DNA of 64,000 nucleotides from Manihot esculenta (taxonomy: Eukaryota > Streptophyta > Magnoliopsida > Malpighiales > Euphorbiaceae): assembly GCF_001659605.2 (NCBI RefSeq), contig NC_035163.2:31026158-31090157 (forward strand). The letters are read 5' to 3'. Every line of letters starts with the position of its first letter. The stretch's first letter is position 1. The translations under genes and the position numbers were made by a program. Under the pieces are notes generated by a model. That model had not been told where the DNA came from. It saw only the letters and a program-made list of their open reading frames with translations, and searched no databases. Positions 44,518 through 57,084 of this stretch are shown piece after piece.

Positions 44518-47500
44518 TCATTCTTCTTCTGGTTCTTCCTCTTCCTGGAGAAGATTTTCTCTATTATCATGTGCCCAGAAACCTCGCACATCGATTAGCA
44601 TGCTGGCTACAGTCCCACCTTGTTTACACGATAGCAGATCAGACAGTGTAATCTTGAGTGGGTCAGCTGGCTTAACCATATCCCAGATTTCATCCCTAAC
44701 GTCTTCAATGCACAACTCATAGTTTCCACCTTCAATCCATTTCTGGTGTACATCTCTGTTAAGCAGGGAAAAGTAATCATTAGGCTACTACCAGTTTTAA
44801 TCTCAGTCTAATATAATATCCCTAAAGATTTGGAACTTGCAGGACTCGCAAAAGTACTACAAGCAGGAAACTACAGAGTTTTCTCTAGGAAGACTATCAG
44901 GCAGCATCTCAGCTTTCAGATACTCCCTTTCTTTACTTCCATAGCAGCTTCAACTTTTCTCAATTGGCTCAGAATGAGAAAGCTAGTTTTTCTAAATTTG
45001 CTTGTAGCAGCTGAAGCAAATGAGAAGAAATTTGAAACAAAAGTATCAAGAAAAAAATTGGTGCAAACCTAAATAGGGAGTGGATATCAGCTGTTGTTAG
45101 GTGTCCCCGTCCTTGAAGATCAAGACAACGGAACAAATATGTTAAACCTTCTGGAGTATCCTTGTTTTCTTGGGCCAGAACAAAGTCGAGAAAACTTTCA
45201 AAGTCCATCTCCCGTGCATTTCCTCCTCCAGTTTTGCCACGACGGACATGCTCATCAAACACTATCAAGAACATAACAAATACAAGGCGACTTCAAATGA
45301 AAATCTTGAGGGAAGGTATATCCTCAATACAAAGAACTGCAACAAACAAGTAGAAAAAGCATTGTAATTGAAATTTAGTGCAGTAGTGTCAGTACACCTG
45401 CAAATATGAGATATTTCAATAGAGAAAATTCATATGATAGGAATTATTGCATCTCATTTTTATGCACCTAGTTTGAAAATGGAGGAACTCAATTAACAAA
45501 CTCTACAAACAAGATAGTAAAGAGTAATAATCACAATACAAAGAGATAGCAATGATATGTTACTTCATTTTACTACAGCATTAATTAATTTTGCAGCAGT
45601 TATATTGTTATTTGTTTCAATTGAAGATATTGTCTTAAATGTTTGGATGAAGTTATTCCTATTTAGAAGCCGTTTGCACCACATGAGAAGGACAATTTGA
45701 ACATAAAGCAATTTTAGCTTTAGATTAGAATCACACAAAGACCAGTGCAAAAACATCTGAGCTAAGTACTTCCCATTGATGCTGTAGCAAATCAGATTTC
45801 AAGTAATTAAAAAAGGATGATTCTGTCATGATAAATAAATTATAATATAATATCAAGCACATACAAGAAGCAAGTTAAACCTACCTCTTTCAATAAAAAT
45901 ATCAGTGAGTGTTCCATCTGCATATTCTCGAAGCTCTTGCTTGCTCAATGTTCCATTCATATCTTTATCAAGCGCAAGAAACATATCTACAGAACAAGAG
46001 ATTACTTAGAGAGAGAAAGAGACTAAAAAACAACATAAGGATTAAAAGGAAGGTAGAAAACCAAGAGAATATATGAAGGAAAAACTTTTGTGGTCCTCAC
46101 CACATATGCGTTGTGCAGATGTCAAAGAAAACCAATTTTCAGCTTGTTCAGTGTCAGTGACTTCTTCCTCACTTTCCTATTACAAGAAAAGGTTACAATA
46201 AAAGAATTAGCATTAATTTAAAATCTAATAGCACTATCACTATTGATGCACTTCAATGCTTTGAAAACTTAATTAGCTAAAGAAAGAAGAAAAGCAGTCT
46301 ACAAAGTGTTCTCAGCCAGTTTCTTTTATAAAGTCATAGCAATAAACTTGCAAAGAAAGGAAACACAGAAAAGGAGATTCTAGCAAAAGATCTTCGTGTC
46401 ACAGAAGAAAAGACAAACAATGACACCTGAAATTTGTGGATAGTCTACTCGGGTAACAAAAATTTCAGAAAATATAAGCAAAATTTACCTGGTGCAATTC
46501 CATTAGCTCCTGAAGACAATTACTAAGAAGCACCTTCTTTATGCAGGCCTTCCCTGTAAGCAAAATCAAATTTCAAGTTTCAATTATTTTTCATCACCAC
46601 AAGTAGGAAGCAAAAGTGCCCAACAGGTCACCATCAAACCATGTAAAAGTAAATTCAGAAACCAAAAAAGATGGGTAAAGGTAAACAAATCAGAAAATGA
46701 AATTCTTTTCCGTCTCCTCCATCATCATCAAACTAGAATTTCCTCATCCTCATACCTCAAACTAACCTCTTCCAAAAGGCAGGTTGGGAAGTGTGCCATT
46801 CACTTTCAAAACCTAAAAATTTATGTCCGCTCAAAGTATTTATATAGTTATATTTATGCACATGTTCAACCACAACTATCAATTTATTCTCACAAACCTA
46901 TTATCATTACCCTGTCACCATCACTAATCAGTAACATGTTCATATAATGGGGCCCAATACCTAAATACTTGAATTCTTCATCAAACACAAATTACCCTTC
47001 TGCCACAAAAGAAGAATTCCAGAAAAATTCAAATCCAAGCTAGCATTCACAGTTCACATGGTACAGAGATGATAGAGCAAGGAAAAATGAGACAGAATTC
47101 AGGAAGAATCTACAGGTTCCTATATAACAATATGTAACACAACTATAAGTAAAATTTGAGTAGTGGAAGCAAAGAATAAAAAAACAGAGAGAGAGAGAGA
47201 GAGAGATCAACATTTTGATAACTGGCTCAGTGTTTGATTATTGAAATAACACTCTAACCAAAGAGTAGGGCAAACCTCGCCTATGAGGATCACAGAAGAA
47301 GAAGAATTTGTGTGCAGCTATGCGGCAGTACATCTGAACAAACTGTGCAGGCATGTCACGTAGTTGCGCTAAATTAGGAATAAGACCTCGTATATAAGCC
47401 TCCATTTCCTGATAAAGCACAAAACAATTAGCTTATGCCTGAGATAACTAAGTTTCACCAAATGATGCACATTGCAAATGAAGATATCTAACAGAAGGAA

Positions 47501-49045
47501 GATCATATATCCAATTTGCAATGTACAAAAGGCATAAAGATGCATCAAATCCATACGTGAGGCTGGAGGAAGCCATCTGAATCCTCATCAAGTTCACTCA
47601 TATCTATTCTGGCTTGCGTAAGTGAAACCTAAACAACAATGAACAATAAGAAAAAATCATGCGAATGAACTTTAATAAAAAAGATAAAACCATGTATACA
47701 TGTGTAAGACCAGTTAAGCTAAATGAAATAATTTGTCAAACGAAAAATGTATGATATACTCACTGTCCTCATCACATAAAGGTAAAAGGGTAAAATGGCT
47801 ATTCTTCCAGATTCATCTTTCTCAAACTTCATGAAATTAGAAGGGCTAAAAAATCGTCGACATTTGGGGCCGATTCGTTCAGTACATACTGAGGCTATGT
47901 GGCAAAAATCTTCATAATTCATCTATAATATAAAGTATTAAACAAGTTAGCATTATTAGAAGGTTAAAATAAATGATATTGACCTTGCTATTCTCACCTT
48001 TTCTGCACCAGTAGCATCATCAATAACACAGTTTTCTCTCAAGCAAACCCACATTTCATCCAGATCATCTGCATTAAGCAAAAGATCTGATTGCTTCTGC
48101 AAAAATGAGCTTACAATGTCAAAAAGGAAATACATAGCAAAAGAAGCAACAGATGTGAGTGGGCAAGGGAAGAGAGTAGATGATACTTTTAAAAATCGAA
48201 ATTTTGCCAATCTCTGGACCCTGTGACTGATTGATCCTTCTTCAGGTTTCTAAACATAGAAAACACAAAGACACATAAAGGAAGAAAATGAGCACGTACT
48301 ACCAGAATGTAACAGGAGAATGTCAAAGAAACACCCCATAATCCCTAGAGGCATTTGCATCTTTGTCTAACTAATCAAGGAATATAGTCTTCATATGTCT
48401 TACTAAAAACTTGAAGAGCGGAAAAATAACAAAGTAATAAGAATTCTACTACATGCCTTCTTATAAAAACTTGGTATTGTGCCAGCTTCAGCACTTTTTT
48501 GTTGCTTCTCTTTAAAAATATCAAGCAAGATCCTCTTTGTCTCGAGCTCTACAAGAGGGCCAAAAAAACCACTTGGTTACATTCTGAGAATGAAATCAAA
48601 TATTGCCATCACAATTAAGTATCCCGTTAAAAATGCAGCAATTGACGTGAATGCCAGCTAGCAATGCAGCCATTTCTCGTAAATGCCAACTAACACTACA
48701 TTTTTAAGACCCAATTGATTAAGCTGAGTTTCTTATTGACATATTATCACAATTAGAATTATAAATTTGCTTTTCATATCTACTGCGATGTAGATGAAAA
48801 TGCCACAAACGATGAATAGAATTTAGCAGAACCAAATTCGCATAGGAAAAGAGGGAACATAACTGTTAATTAATTGATACCAAATCGCAGATGAGAGAAA
48901 ACATACCCATTAGGGCTTCGGATCCTAAACCAGCACCAGATCCAATGTACCGGCGGAGATTGCGAACCCACAGCATAGACGAGGCCGGCGGAATCTTCCT
49001 CTGCGGAGCCTCGTGGCTCTCGCCATCGCTCGACCCACTGTACAT
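44518..49045 (-). CDS. TON2: TONNEAU2/FASS, PP2A regulatory subunit B''
   Basis: Twelve exons: 48907-49045, 48457-48548, 48187-48249, 47998-48096, 47764-47922, 47557-47628, 47276-47408, 46489-46553, 46101-46176, 45885-45986, 45069-45261, 44518-44755. They give 476 residues, close to Arabidopsis FASS/TON2 (At5g18580). The protein starts MYSGSSDGESHE and holds the family blocks MLWVRNLRRYIGSGAGLGSEA, MWVCLRENCVIDDATGAEK, FFFFCDPHRRG, an EF-hand loop at 306-317 (DKDMNGTLSKQE) and MLIDVRGFWAHDNRENLLQ near the end. TON2 forms the TTP complex with TON1 and TRM proteins and a PP2A core; it organises cortical microtubules and the preprophase band that fixes the division plane. Intron 2 begins with GC instead of GT. 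The start at 49045 matches the family; the longer in-frame stretch upstream lacks an ATG. Confidence 0.97.
47187..47208. repeat. AG dinucleotide microsatellite in a TON2 intron
   Basis: About ten GA units lie within intron 7 of the TON2 gene, read on the plus strand. It is a simple repeat. Confidence 0.8.
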
Positions 49046-51060
49046 GGCCAAGTCCACGAACGCAATTTAACAGAGTTTTTTTTTTTATCAACAATTTAAC
49101 AGAGTTGGATCAAACGTGTTGAGACTTCTGAGTCCTATTACAGCTTCGAATCAGAGACTAAAAACCCTAGAATTAGTGTCATTACTGAGCGAAAACCCAA
49201 AACCCTTTGATCTATGAGTTCTCTGTGAAAATGGTGAAGTTTTCGCAATGACGAAGCACCTTCGCCGTGCTCTCTAACGTGTTTTGCGTAAATTTCAGTT
49301 GCCTCCCACAGGTTTTCTGAATTTGAATTAGATCAAGTGATTCTTTTGAAATAATGGTTAGGCCCCAGCCTTCCATAAAACATATATAAAAAGGAGCTAA
49401 TTGTAATTTAATCCCGTATTTTACCATAATTAATAAATCACTATAAGTGTTTTTAAACTTAAATAATTCGTTCAATCTGCTTTAAATCAGTTAATTTCTT
49501 TTAATTCCATTAATTATTTAATTTCTTCATCTAAACATTACATTAAATAATTAAAACACTATTGTTTTAATTAAATTACAGCTTGAAATGCCTTAACTTT
49601 TTTTATTCACCATAACTTTTTTTAAAATTTTCAAAATTTCTGTATCCCATTTCTATATAAATAAAGAATTCATTGCTATTTCGATTATGCTATTGAAAAA
49701 TTTTTCGATGCAACAGAAGACTATAACTTTTTGCCATAATTCTTTCATCATATTAACATTTGTCAATATGTGCATATGCTCTAGTGGATCTTTGTTGTCT
49801 TGAATTTTTATGTACAAGGTGATGGCTCCTCCTAGTAGCCAGAAGTTTAGTTGGATGTTGTTTATCTTGAGCTGGAATTTTGCAGTCCATAACTCACAAA
49901 GAAGCTTTTTCCTGATTCCCTATACAGTATGGAGCTTGATGAAGCATATGAAAATTGGCCATCATCCAAGGAAGGGCTACAAAGCTCGTGGGATTGAATC
50001 CATGTTGCCTAAAATTTGCAAGCAAACTAGCCAAAATTAAGGTGCAATCCATATTATTGGAGCTGCAAAATCTTTTTTTCCCTTTTCATACATACATAAC
50101 CGATAGTTGGCTAATGTATTGATCGAACTTGTAGTTAAAGTTCGCTTGATGCAATAGCACGACATATATATATATTAATCTAGCTCTCTAGTCAGCAGGC
50201 AAATGGCCACACTTGGTGTAAACAATTCTCTTGTTTGTTTGTGGATGTCAGCAGGCAAAATGTTTCTTCGTTTGGGGGTAAGTTTTATAATAATGGGGAG
50301 ACTTTGTAACGGTGGGATGGTGATTTGTTGCTTTCCTATTAATAAAGCTTTAGGGAACTTAACGGCTACCTGGTTTATCACACGGGTCCGTTTTGGGCCT
50401 GGACTAGCATTTGAGGGGACCGGAACCAGCCCCCAAGGTTTCGGCCAGTTCTAATTTTGATCACTTCCAACGATAACACATAATTTTATAAAATATAACA
50501 ATTAAATTAAATTCTTGAGATATAACTATTTAACCAATGAAAATTGAAAATATGTGTAAGTTATACAATGTAGTGATTTTTCATATAAAATTTTAGAGCC
50601 AAATTATATACTTAATTTTTTTAAATAATTTTTATACATATTACTCTTTTTAAAAAAAGTTAATAATTGTTTTAGTTAAAAAGAAAAGTTTTTTAATTGA
50701 AAATTTCAATTATATTCATCTTTATCACATATCAATTGAGTGCCATCAAAATAAAAAGTTTAACTTATTCTTCATGCTTTTGGAGGTAAATACATTGTTT
50801 AGAAAAATTTTATAAGAATTCCATTGATCCACATTAACATAGATCAATTTGATCTTCAAGTTTTTTTTTATTATTATTAATAATATATGGTTTAAACTAA
50901 ATATGAGAAATTATTTAAATTTTTATTTATAAAAAAAATAAATAAGAGATTTTGTGAAAAATAAGATAAATTAAATGGAATTATAGTAGTGAATTTATAT
51001 GTTAATTTAAAAAGTGAAAGTAGAAAATATTTGGAAATAATTAAAAATAAAAGAAATGGA
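49046..51060. other. Upstream of TON2; no supported gene
   Basis: The first few hundred bases are the promoter and leader of TON2. A 72-codon frame at 49822-50040 (+) starts MAPPSSQKFSWMLFILSW, has a hydrophobic N-terminal part and a basic tail, and resembles a small secreted-peptide precursor only in outline. I do not recognise it. 50380-50460 contains a short GC-rich patch (GGTCCGTTTTGGGCC, then GGGACCGGAACC) typical of transposon ends. The rest is AT-rich. Confidence 0.35.
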
Positions 51061-51610
51061 TATTTGGATTGGCCATAATTTATCACCAAGGCGAGGGACG
51101 TAAGGAAGCATGCGGGAGTCTCGTAGTTTGTGTAGTAAAAACTAAGGGAAAGTACAATGGTCGCTCAAATTTCTGGACCGTCCAATCTAAATCCAACCGT
51201 CGTAAATCAATCTTTGACCATAACTATAGATTCGCTTTTACTGTTAACTCTACAACTCCTCGTGGAAATCCTCTCCGTACATAAACCGTAATTCACGTCC
51301 AGATCTTCGACGCGTAATCTTATTATTTCCCACTCGCTCTCACTAGAATTGCCCCACCATTAGCTTGGCCTGTTTTGACACGTAGTTCGTGTGTCCAATG
51401 TGTGCCTGTCCGATGACGTGGCAACAGTGTCCGAGCATTGTAGCCGATACTAGGTTTGGTCTCCTTCAGGTGGCGTGGCAATTTCCCATTGGTTATATAG
51501 GAGAGAGCAAATCCCCGTTCTGTTGCCCGTAAGATTTTTACTGTTGGATTAATATGGGCAGAAGATTTTACAATCAAATGGCAAAATCTTGTTTTTAAGG
51601 TTATCAATTC
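51061..51610 (+). promoter_or_regulatory. Orphan promoter-like island
   Basis: A GC-balanced island in AT-rich DNA. It contains ACACGTAG (about 51378), TGACGTGGC (51414-51422, a C/G-box hybrid), an inverted CCAAT (ATTGG at 51488-51492) and TTATATAG (51493-51500) in the order and spacing of a strong plant promoter. No coding sequence follows on the plus strand within 3 kb. It could drive a non-coding RNA or be the left-over promoter of a lost gene. Confidence 0.4.
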
Positions 51611-53415
51611 CGTTGTATTCTTTCACTTTTTTTTTAGTCATAATTAAATCCTGTATATATGAAAATTTTACAACTTGAGTAGTTCATTGATTAAAAAAAA
51701 GGGTAGAAAGGAAGGAAAGGAATGGCTTTAAATTGAATTAAAAGAAGAAAGTCCAAGCTATTAGAAAGACAAGTGAATGTTTCTTTCCCCTAAATTCAGG
51801 GACAACTTTAACACAAGGTATAAAATATATTTAAAAAAAAAAAGAGAGAATGGTGTTTGGAAGAATGTGCAAAATTGTGATATCTGACCAAAAACAAAGA
51901 AGTACCAATATAATCTTGAATCTCATTCTACTGCAGAAAGAGACCCCTACACTCTCTGAAGTGCCATTTGCTTTTTAAATACAAACTCTTTCTTCCATGC
52001 ATTTTAAGCAGCAGCCTCACAGCTTTTTAGATTTTTACAAGATGCCTCCTTCCCCTTGACTTTCCTTCTACTCTTTTTCATCTGCTCAATTTCATTACCC
52101 ATCTCCTTTTACTTTCAATTATCATATATATAAAATTTGTATTAATAAATTTTAAGATAAAGGATGAAAATGAAATTGTAGGATCTCTTGAACTGTTTTT
52201 TTTAGTACATAGGATATTATTTATCAATCTTTTGGGGTTTTTTTTTCAATATTTTTAAATATCCAACTCAAAATTCTAAAATTGAAATTATTCTAGTTAT
52301 ATATGAATTGGGTTTATTTGCATTGATTATTTTGTATGGGATATATTTTCATTATCTAATGTTTTGGTCCACATGCAAACATTATGATATCTTCCAAATA
52401 ATGGGCAACAATATAATCCAACCAATTTATTTATGCTTGTTCAAATCTTTAGTGGATGAGTCAAGCTTCATAGATTAGATTCCATGAAAATTTCATTCTA
52501 AAAGAAAAAAAAAATGCTTGTTAATAATTTTACATAATTTTTTTAATACCCCAATTTAAATGTATACAATAATTAATACAGCAGACAACAATAATGGCCA
52601 GTGATAAAAAAAAAAATTAAAAACAAGAAAAAGAGGCTAACCCATTTGAATATTATTAGTTTATGTCATTCCCAATGCCATTTTAGGCTCATGCAGCTTC
52701 ATCAAAGAGAATAAAAATATGATTTTTTTTTTTTTTTATTGTATAGACAATGGTAGTGACCCACATGTAGCTTATGTTTGGGCAGTTTTAATCCTTTGCA
52801 AGTGTTCTTCAAGGTTTTGATTGCCCTTTGACTACCTATTTTTTCCCTTTTTGTTTACTTTTTGAAGATCAGAGACAAAGACCACTCATGTCTCTCAATT
52901 TTTTCCCCTCAATTCACTTCAAAAAGAACTAGCAAAAATGGAAATTTTCTTGGAATTCTCTCTTTTCAAATTTACCTGCCAATTCCTTTTTTTTTTTTTT
53001 TTTCCTTTCAACAATGATTACCCAAGTATTTATTAATTAACTGGTTAATGAAGAATTAAAAAATAACAATAATGCAATATAATAAAAAAAATTAATTACA
53101 TTACGGTATATATTAATATATTTTTAATTTCAAACACTATAAATCAAAGTTAAAAACAAAAGCTTCCCAACTAATTTGATTATATATACCATATCCAACG
53201 TGGGATACAATCTATTCTTCTTTTTTTTTTTAATTTTATTATATGATAAATGAATTAATTAAATCATGGATTAGTCTTTAAACAACATATTAAATATATT
53301 CCCTATGTTACTTTCGGCACATGATTTTTGTTTTTTTTTAATAATTATGAGTGTTGGCTTACACACATCTGCATGCATGATTTCTAATACATGTCCTTTT
53401 TGATATAGAAAGGAG

Positions 53416-53447
<32 letters not shown>

Positions 53448-54950
53448 TGACCAGAGAACATGTTTATTCTTTAGGTCCATTGAGAAAATTTTTGCTTTAG
53501 TTATAATTAGAGATTAAAATCTTAACTACTCCCTTTGAAAAATCAAGAACAAGACAAAATAAATTCATCTATTTTGCATAAAATGCGGATTCACATGTAC
53601 ATATAAAGACATAACAACATTCAAATTCACATATTTGATTTGGTTTCCTAATTTTAATTTTATAGTTTTATCTACTAAAAATGTAGCAATAGTTCATAAA
53701 TTTACTCCTGTAGGACTAAGAATTAATATATTAAAATGCTCACGGAATTTAATTTAAAGTTAAATTTTAAAAAATCTCAATCTCACATCCCATTATCATT
53801 TTTGTTAGTAGCGGATGAAATTCAAACTTATACATCTCTCATTAATTACATATATGATAAAAATAAAATAATTTAAGAATATATTCATTCTCTTTTAAAT
53901 AAATTGAGGGGGTTCGTGATATTAGTGTATATTCTATCAATTAGTATTTGAATATCCAACGAATTGTTCATAAACACCGACTATCTCACTTTTTTTAACA
54001 GATTGATTCATCGCAATTTAAATTTATTTTCAATGATATCACTTTTATTTTTATATAATTTAAGAATATATAATTAATATATTCTTTACTCATATTCTTT
54101 CATTAAAATTTAATAATTTATATTATTAATTTATTTTTAAAACTAATAAATTTTATTTTCAGTCTTATTTAATATATTCCAAAGTTAATACATAAATTAT
54201 TATATAAAAAAGGGTAATCAAAAGCTAGTTTCAAATTGGATTAAAAATAAAAAAAAAATTTATGAGATAAATATTATTGGATATGTAGAAGAAATAAAAA
54301 TGAAATGGTAAGATGGAGCAGTGATTTATTTGAAATTAAGAGAGAAACAACAAAGTTTGTTTGTAAGCAACGCATTAAGCAAATTAATGAATTAATTAAT
54401 AATAGCTGAAGGAGCTATGTATTATAGAGTAGCCATTATTTCTGATAGATTGCCTATACTCAGTTTGCACGTGAACTGCCACTGCTTGCATTCTCCTCCT
54501 CCAATGTTTGACCTACTTAATAATTAATCCCAATTTACTCATCAACTCACAAACCCTAAAGGTTAATACTCAACGGAGACCCTAAATTTTAACCCTTGTA
54601 CGAAAAAACAAATTTCGTTCAAAATTTTTAAAATTCAAAAGAATTATTATTTTTTATTTCAAATAAAATAAATATCAAACAAAAACTAATTAAATTGAAT
54701 TTTTACAAAAACTTATCAAAAGAATTGGCTACTAGAAACGGGGAAGAAAAAGGTAAGGTTTTAAATCTACATAGAAAAGGCAGCATGGTCTTCTAAACAA
54801 TGACATCTACAGTGTCCTTTTATGTTTTTTTTTCCTTCAATGATTAAATCAGTGTCTTTAAAAGACTTCCTATAGCTTCACTCTCTCTATGCCACACAAA
54901 ATCTTCTAGACTTTGAGTTTCTTCCACTAGCTACTCCTATTTTCTTCACA
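51611..54950. other. Intergenic before PUCHI
   Basis: AT-rich with many homopolymers and a 28-base A-run at 53416-53443. 51900-52130 is CT-rich and resembles a leader, but its first ATG (52041) is followed by a stop after four codons. The last 150 bases are the PUCHI leader. No gene is supported. Confidence 0.45.
53416..53443. repeat. Homopolymer run of 28 A
   Basis: An uninterrupted A-run in intergenic DNA. It could be the poly(A) end of an old retroposed copy, but no coding relic lies on its 5' side. Its length is likely to vary and is prone to sequencing error. Confidence 0.7.
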
Positions 54951-55946
54951 ATGTCCACCTCCCAAACCTTTGAAAAACCCTTGTATGAACCAGTCAAGAT
55001 TCATGGTGGCTATGCTCTCATTCAAAGAAACACATCTCCTCCTCAAACTGGAGAAAGAAGAGGCAGAAGAAAGCAGCCAGAACCAGGGAGGTTTCTTGGG
55101 GTTAGAAGGAGACCTTGGGGTAGATATGCTGCTGAAATTAGAGACCCCACAACTAAAGAAAGGCACTGGCTTGGTACATTTGATACTGCCCAAGAAGCTG
55201 CTCTTGCTTATGATAGGGCTGCCCTTTCTATGAAAGGCATTCAAGCAAGAACCAACTTTTTATACACTGATCATGGTACTTTTCACTCTCTTCTTACCCC
55301 ATTTGATGATGTTCAACTTCAACCCTTCTTCCCACCTTCACAGTTTTTCACAGCCATTCCTCAGGCTCAGGGCAATAAACCCACTAACCAGAACAACAAT
55401 CCACCAAAGTATGAGACTTGTCTGAATGAGTCTCCCAACCAATCAAGTGGTGAAACAACTGAATCAGCATGTGATAATAATTTCTTCTTTTCCCATGATG
55501 ATTCTAATAACTCAGGCTACTTGTCCTGCATTGTCCCTGATAATTGCCTGAGACCACCTTCTGATCCCTCGAGTACAAACTCCAAAACCAACAACTACAA
55601 AGCTCCAAGTGATCACCATCAAAACTTCTCTTCCATGATCACCACAACTTCCATTGAACATGCATTTCCTCCAGATACAACAACGAGAAGCTATCCCTGC
55701 TTTGATGAACTCAACAGTGGATTCTGGGGAGATGATCAGAAGCCATGGGAGTTCAACTCTGATGAGCTCTCTGCAATGATCAATAATAACGCATTAATGG
55801 CGGGAGATGTGTGCATGGAAACTTTTTATCCTAGCACCAGCAATATTCCTAGTTATGGATCAGTGCCTCAAGCTACTCCTTCAGTATCTTCTTGCACTCC
55901 ATCATATGGTGACATAGTTGACTTCAGCTATGCATCACTATTCTAA
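54951..55946 (+). CDS. PUCHI: AP2/ERF transcription factor, group VIII, PUCHI type
   Basis: An intronless gene of 331 residues. A single AP2 domain lies at about 46-104: [20 protein letters not shown], then [21 protein letters not shown] and ARTNF, with the WLGTFDTA and RAA elements intact. A basic stretch before it (ERRGRRKQ, residues 35-42) fits a nuclear signal. The N-terminus [10 protein letters not shown] and the GGYALIQ block resemble PUCHI, and the long Asn/Ser/Pro/Thr-rich tail ends in FSYASLF. There is no EAR repression motif of the LxLxL kind in the tail. Arabidopsis PUCHI (At5g18560) limits cell division in lateral root primordia and promotes floral meristem identity and bract suppression. 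It sits between TON2 and the CCCH gene, as in Arabidopsis. The related LEAFY PETIOLE is the main alternative, but it is shorter and lacks this N-terminus. Confidence 0.93.
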   Translation: MSTSQTFEKPLYEPVKIHGGYALIQRNTSPPQTGERRGRRKQPEPGRFLGVRRRPWGRYAAEIRDPTTKERHWLGTFDTAQEAALAYDRAALSMKGIQARTNFLYTDHGTFHSLLTPFDDVQLQPFFPPSQFFTAIPQAQGNKPTNQNNNPPKYETCLNESPNQSSGETTESACDNNFFFSHDDSNNSGYLSCIVPDNCLRPPSDPSSTNSKTNNYKAPSDHHQNFSSMITTTSIEHAFPPDTTTRSYPCFDELNSGFWGDDQKPWEFNSDELSAMINNNALMAGDVCMETFYPSTSNIPSYGSVPQATPSVSSCTPSYGDIVDFSYASLF

Positions 55947-56907
55947 GTAGGAGTAGGTTGTTTATTGGGCTAACATCATATATCTATCTGCAGGAATATC
56001 TGTATTAATCATATTTTGATTATATTAGTTACATGCACCTTGGTTCACAGTAATTATACAGAAAGTTTTCCATATTCGAGCAAGAAAAAGATGCATGGAA
56101 TGTGTATCCCATTCCCTGATCCTGTGAGTTTTAAAGAACTTGATTATTGGTTGATTTGAAAAGCTCCTTAACTTGTTTGAAGGCAGAAAGTGCTCATTAT
56201 TAGTTGTGGAAAGCAAAATATTGACTGCAATGTCTTTCTTTACGGCTGTTTGCCTGAGCTTTTCTCGACAATGCTTATAATAAGTTCCTAACCTCACAAA
56301 TATATATATAGAAGGTGACGCATGCCCATTGTTTCCAAGCACAGTACAAGTTGATGATTCATATTTATCACTAAGCTATAGCAACCCCACAAGCCATTTT
56401 CCCATATACAACTGCTCGCCAATGCTTAATTACTTCATTTCATTGCATTTGTATATGTTGCTTCCTCCTCTAGTTTGCTGTTGGTCTCCAAATACCGAGT
56501 AGAAGGACTACATGTACAACTACACCGATAGGTTCCTCAATCTTCATCCACTTAATTTGACCTCACGATTTTATCTGTCCAAGCATTACACTGGATTAAT
56601 TTTGCCATTACATACAATAAATAACAACTAAGTTCCAAAGTTATATGAACTTTTTTGGCATTAAGAGAACTCAAGGCATCAACATATCCAAATAGAAAAT
56701 TAATATCGTAATACAGAAAATAGAAAAAGATATAAAAATTTGAAAATATACCTAGCAAAAATTCATTTTATATATATAATAACCAGTCTTTATACATGTT
56801 GGAAACTTTCATCTTTGCAAATTTAGTTCAATACCAGAAATGAGTAGCTCCATATATAAATGTACTTGATTTTCAGTTGATATAAGAGCTGTCTTTTATA
56901 CTGCTGA
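55947..56907. other. 3' region of PUCHI and intergenic DNA
   Basis: 3' UTR of PUCHI, then AT-rich DNA with short chance frames. No gene or clear repeat is seen. Confidence 0.45.
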
Positions 56908-57065
56908 TTACAGGTATAATTGAGTTACGTAGGTCAAGTCTAGATTGCCAATTTTGCCGACACCTGCAAAAGCATAGCTCCATCCATCAGCATCAACGGA
57001 ATGAGAAGGTGACAGAGCCTCAACGTCAGAGAATTTGAACTGCACTGTATACATAGATAGCAGAC
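56908..57065 (-). pseudogene. Exon-like open stretch of unknown origin
   Basis: On the minus strand a TTGTAG acceptor-like site at 57066-57067 is followed by 51 open codons to a TAA at 56908-56910. The translation includes VQFKFSDVEALSPSHSV, then ADGWSYAFAGVGKIGNLDL. Its composition is protein-like and unlike the AT-rich frames around it. I do not recognise it. The facing plus strand is also open from an ATG at 57085 (MAKRESRFRQRRGECYNPNK and on), so strand is uncertain. It may be the last exon of a lost gene, or an inserted piece of organellar or other DNA. Confidence 0.3.
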
Positions 57066-57084
57066 CTACAATGACCCAACTTCA

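Noticed and set aside
50203..50454. 83-codon plus-strand frame
   Set aside because: The end overlaps a GC-rich transposon-like patch and the translation matches no family I know. Probably chance.
51323..51607. 94-codon minus-strand frame
   Set aside because: It covers the promoter-like island. Its length follows from the local GC content, and no domain is visible.
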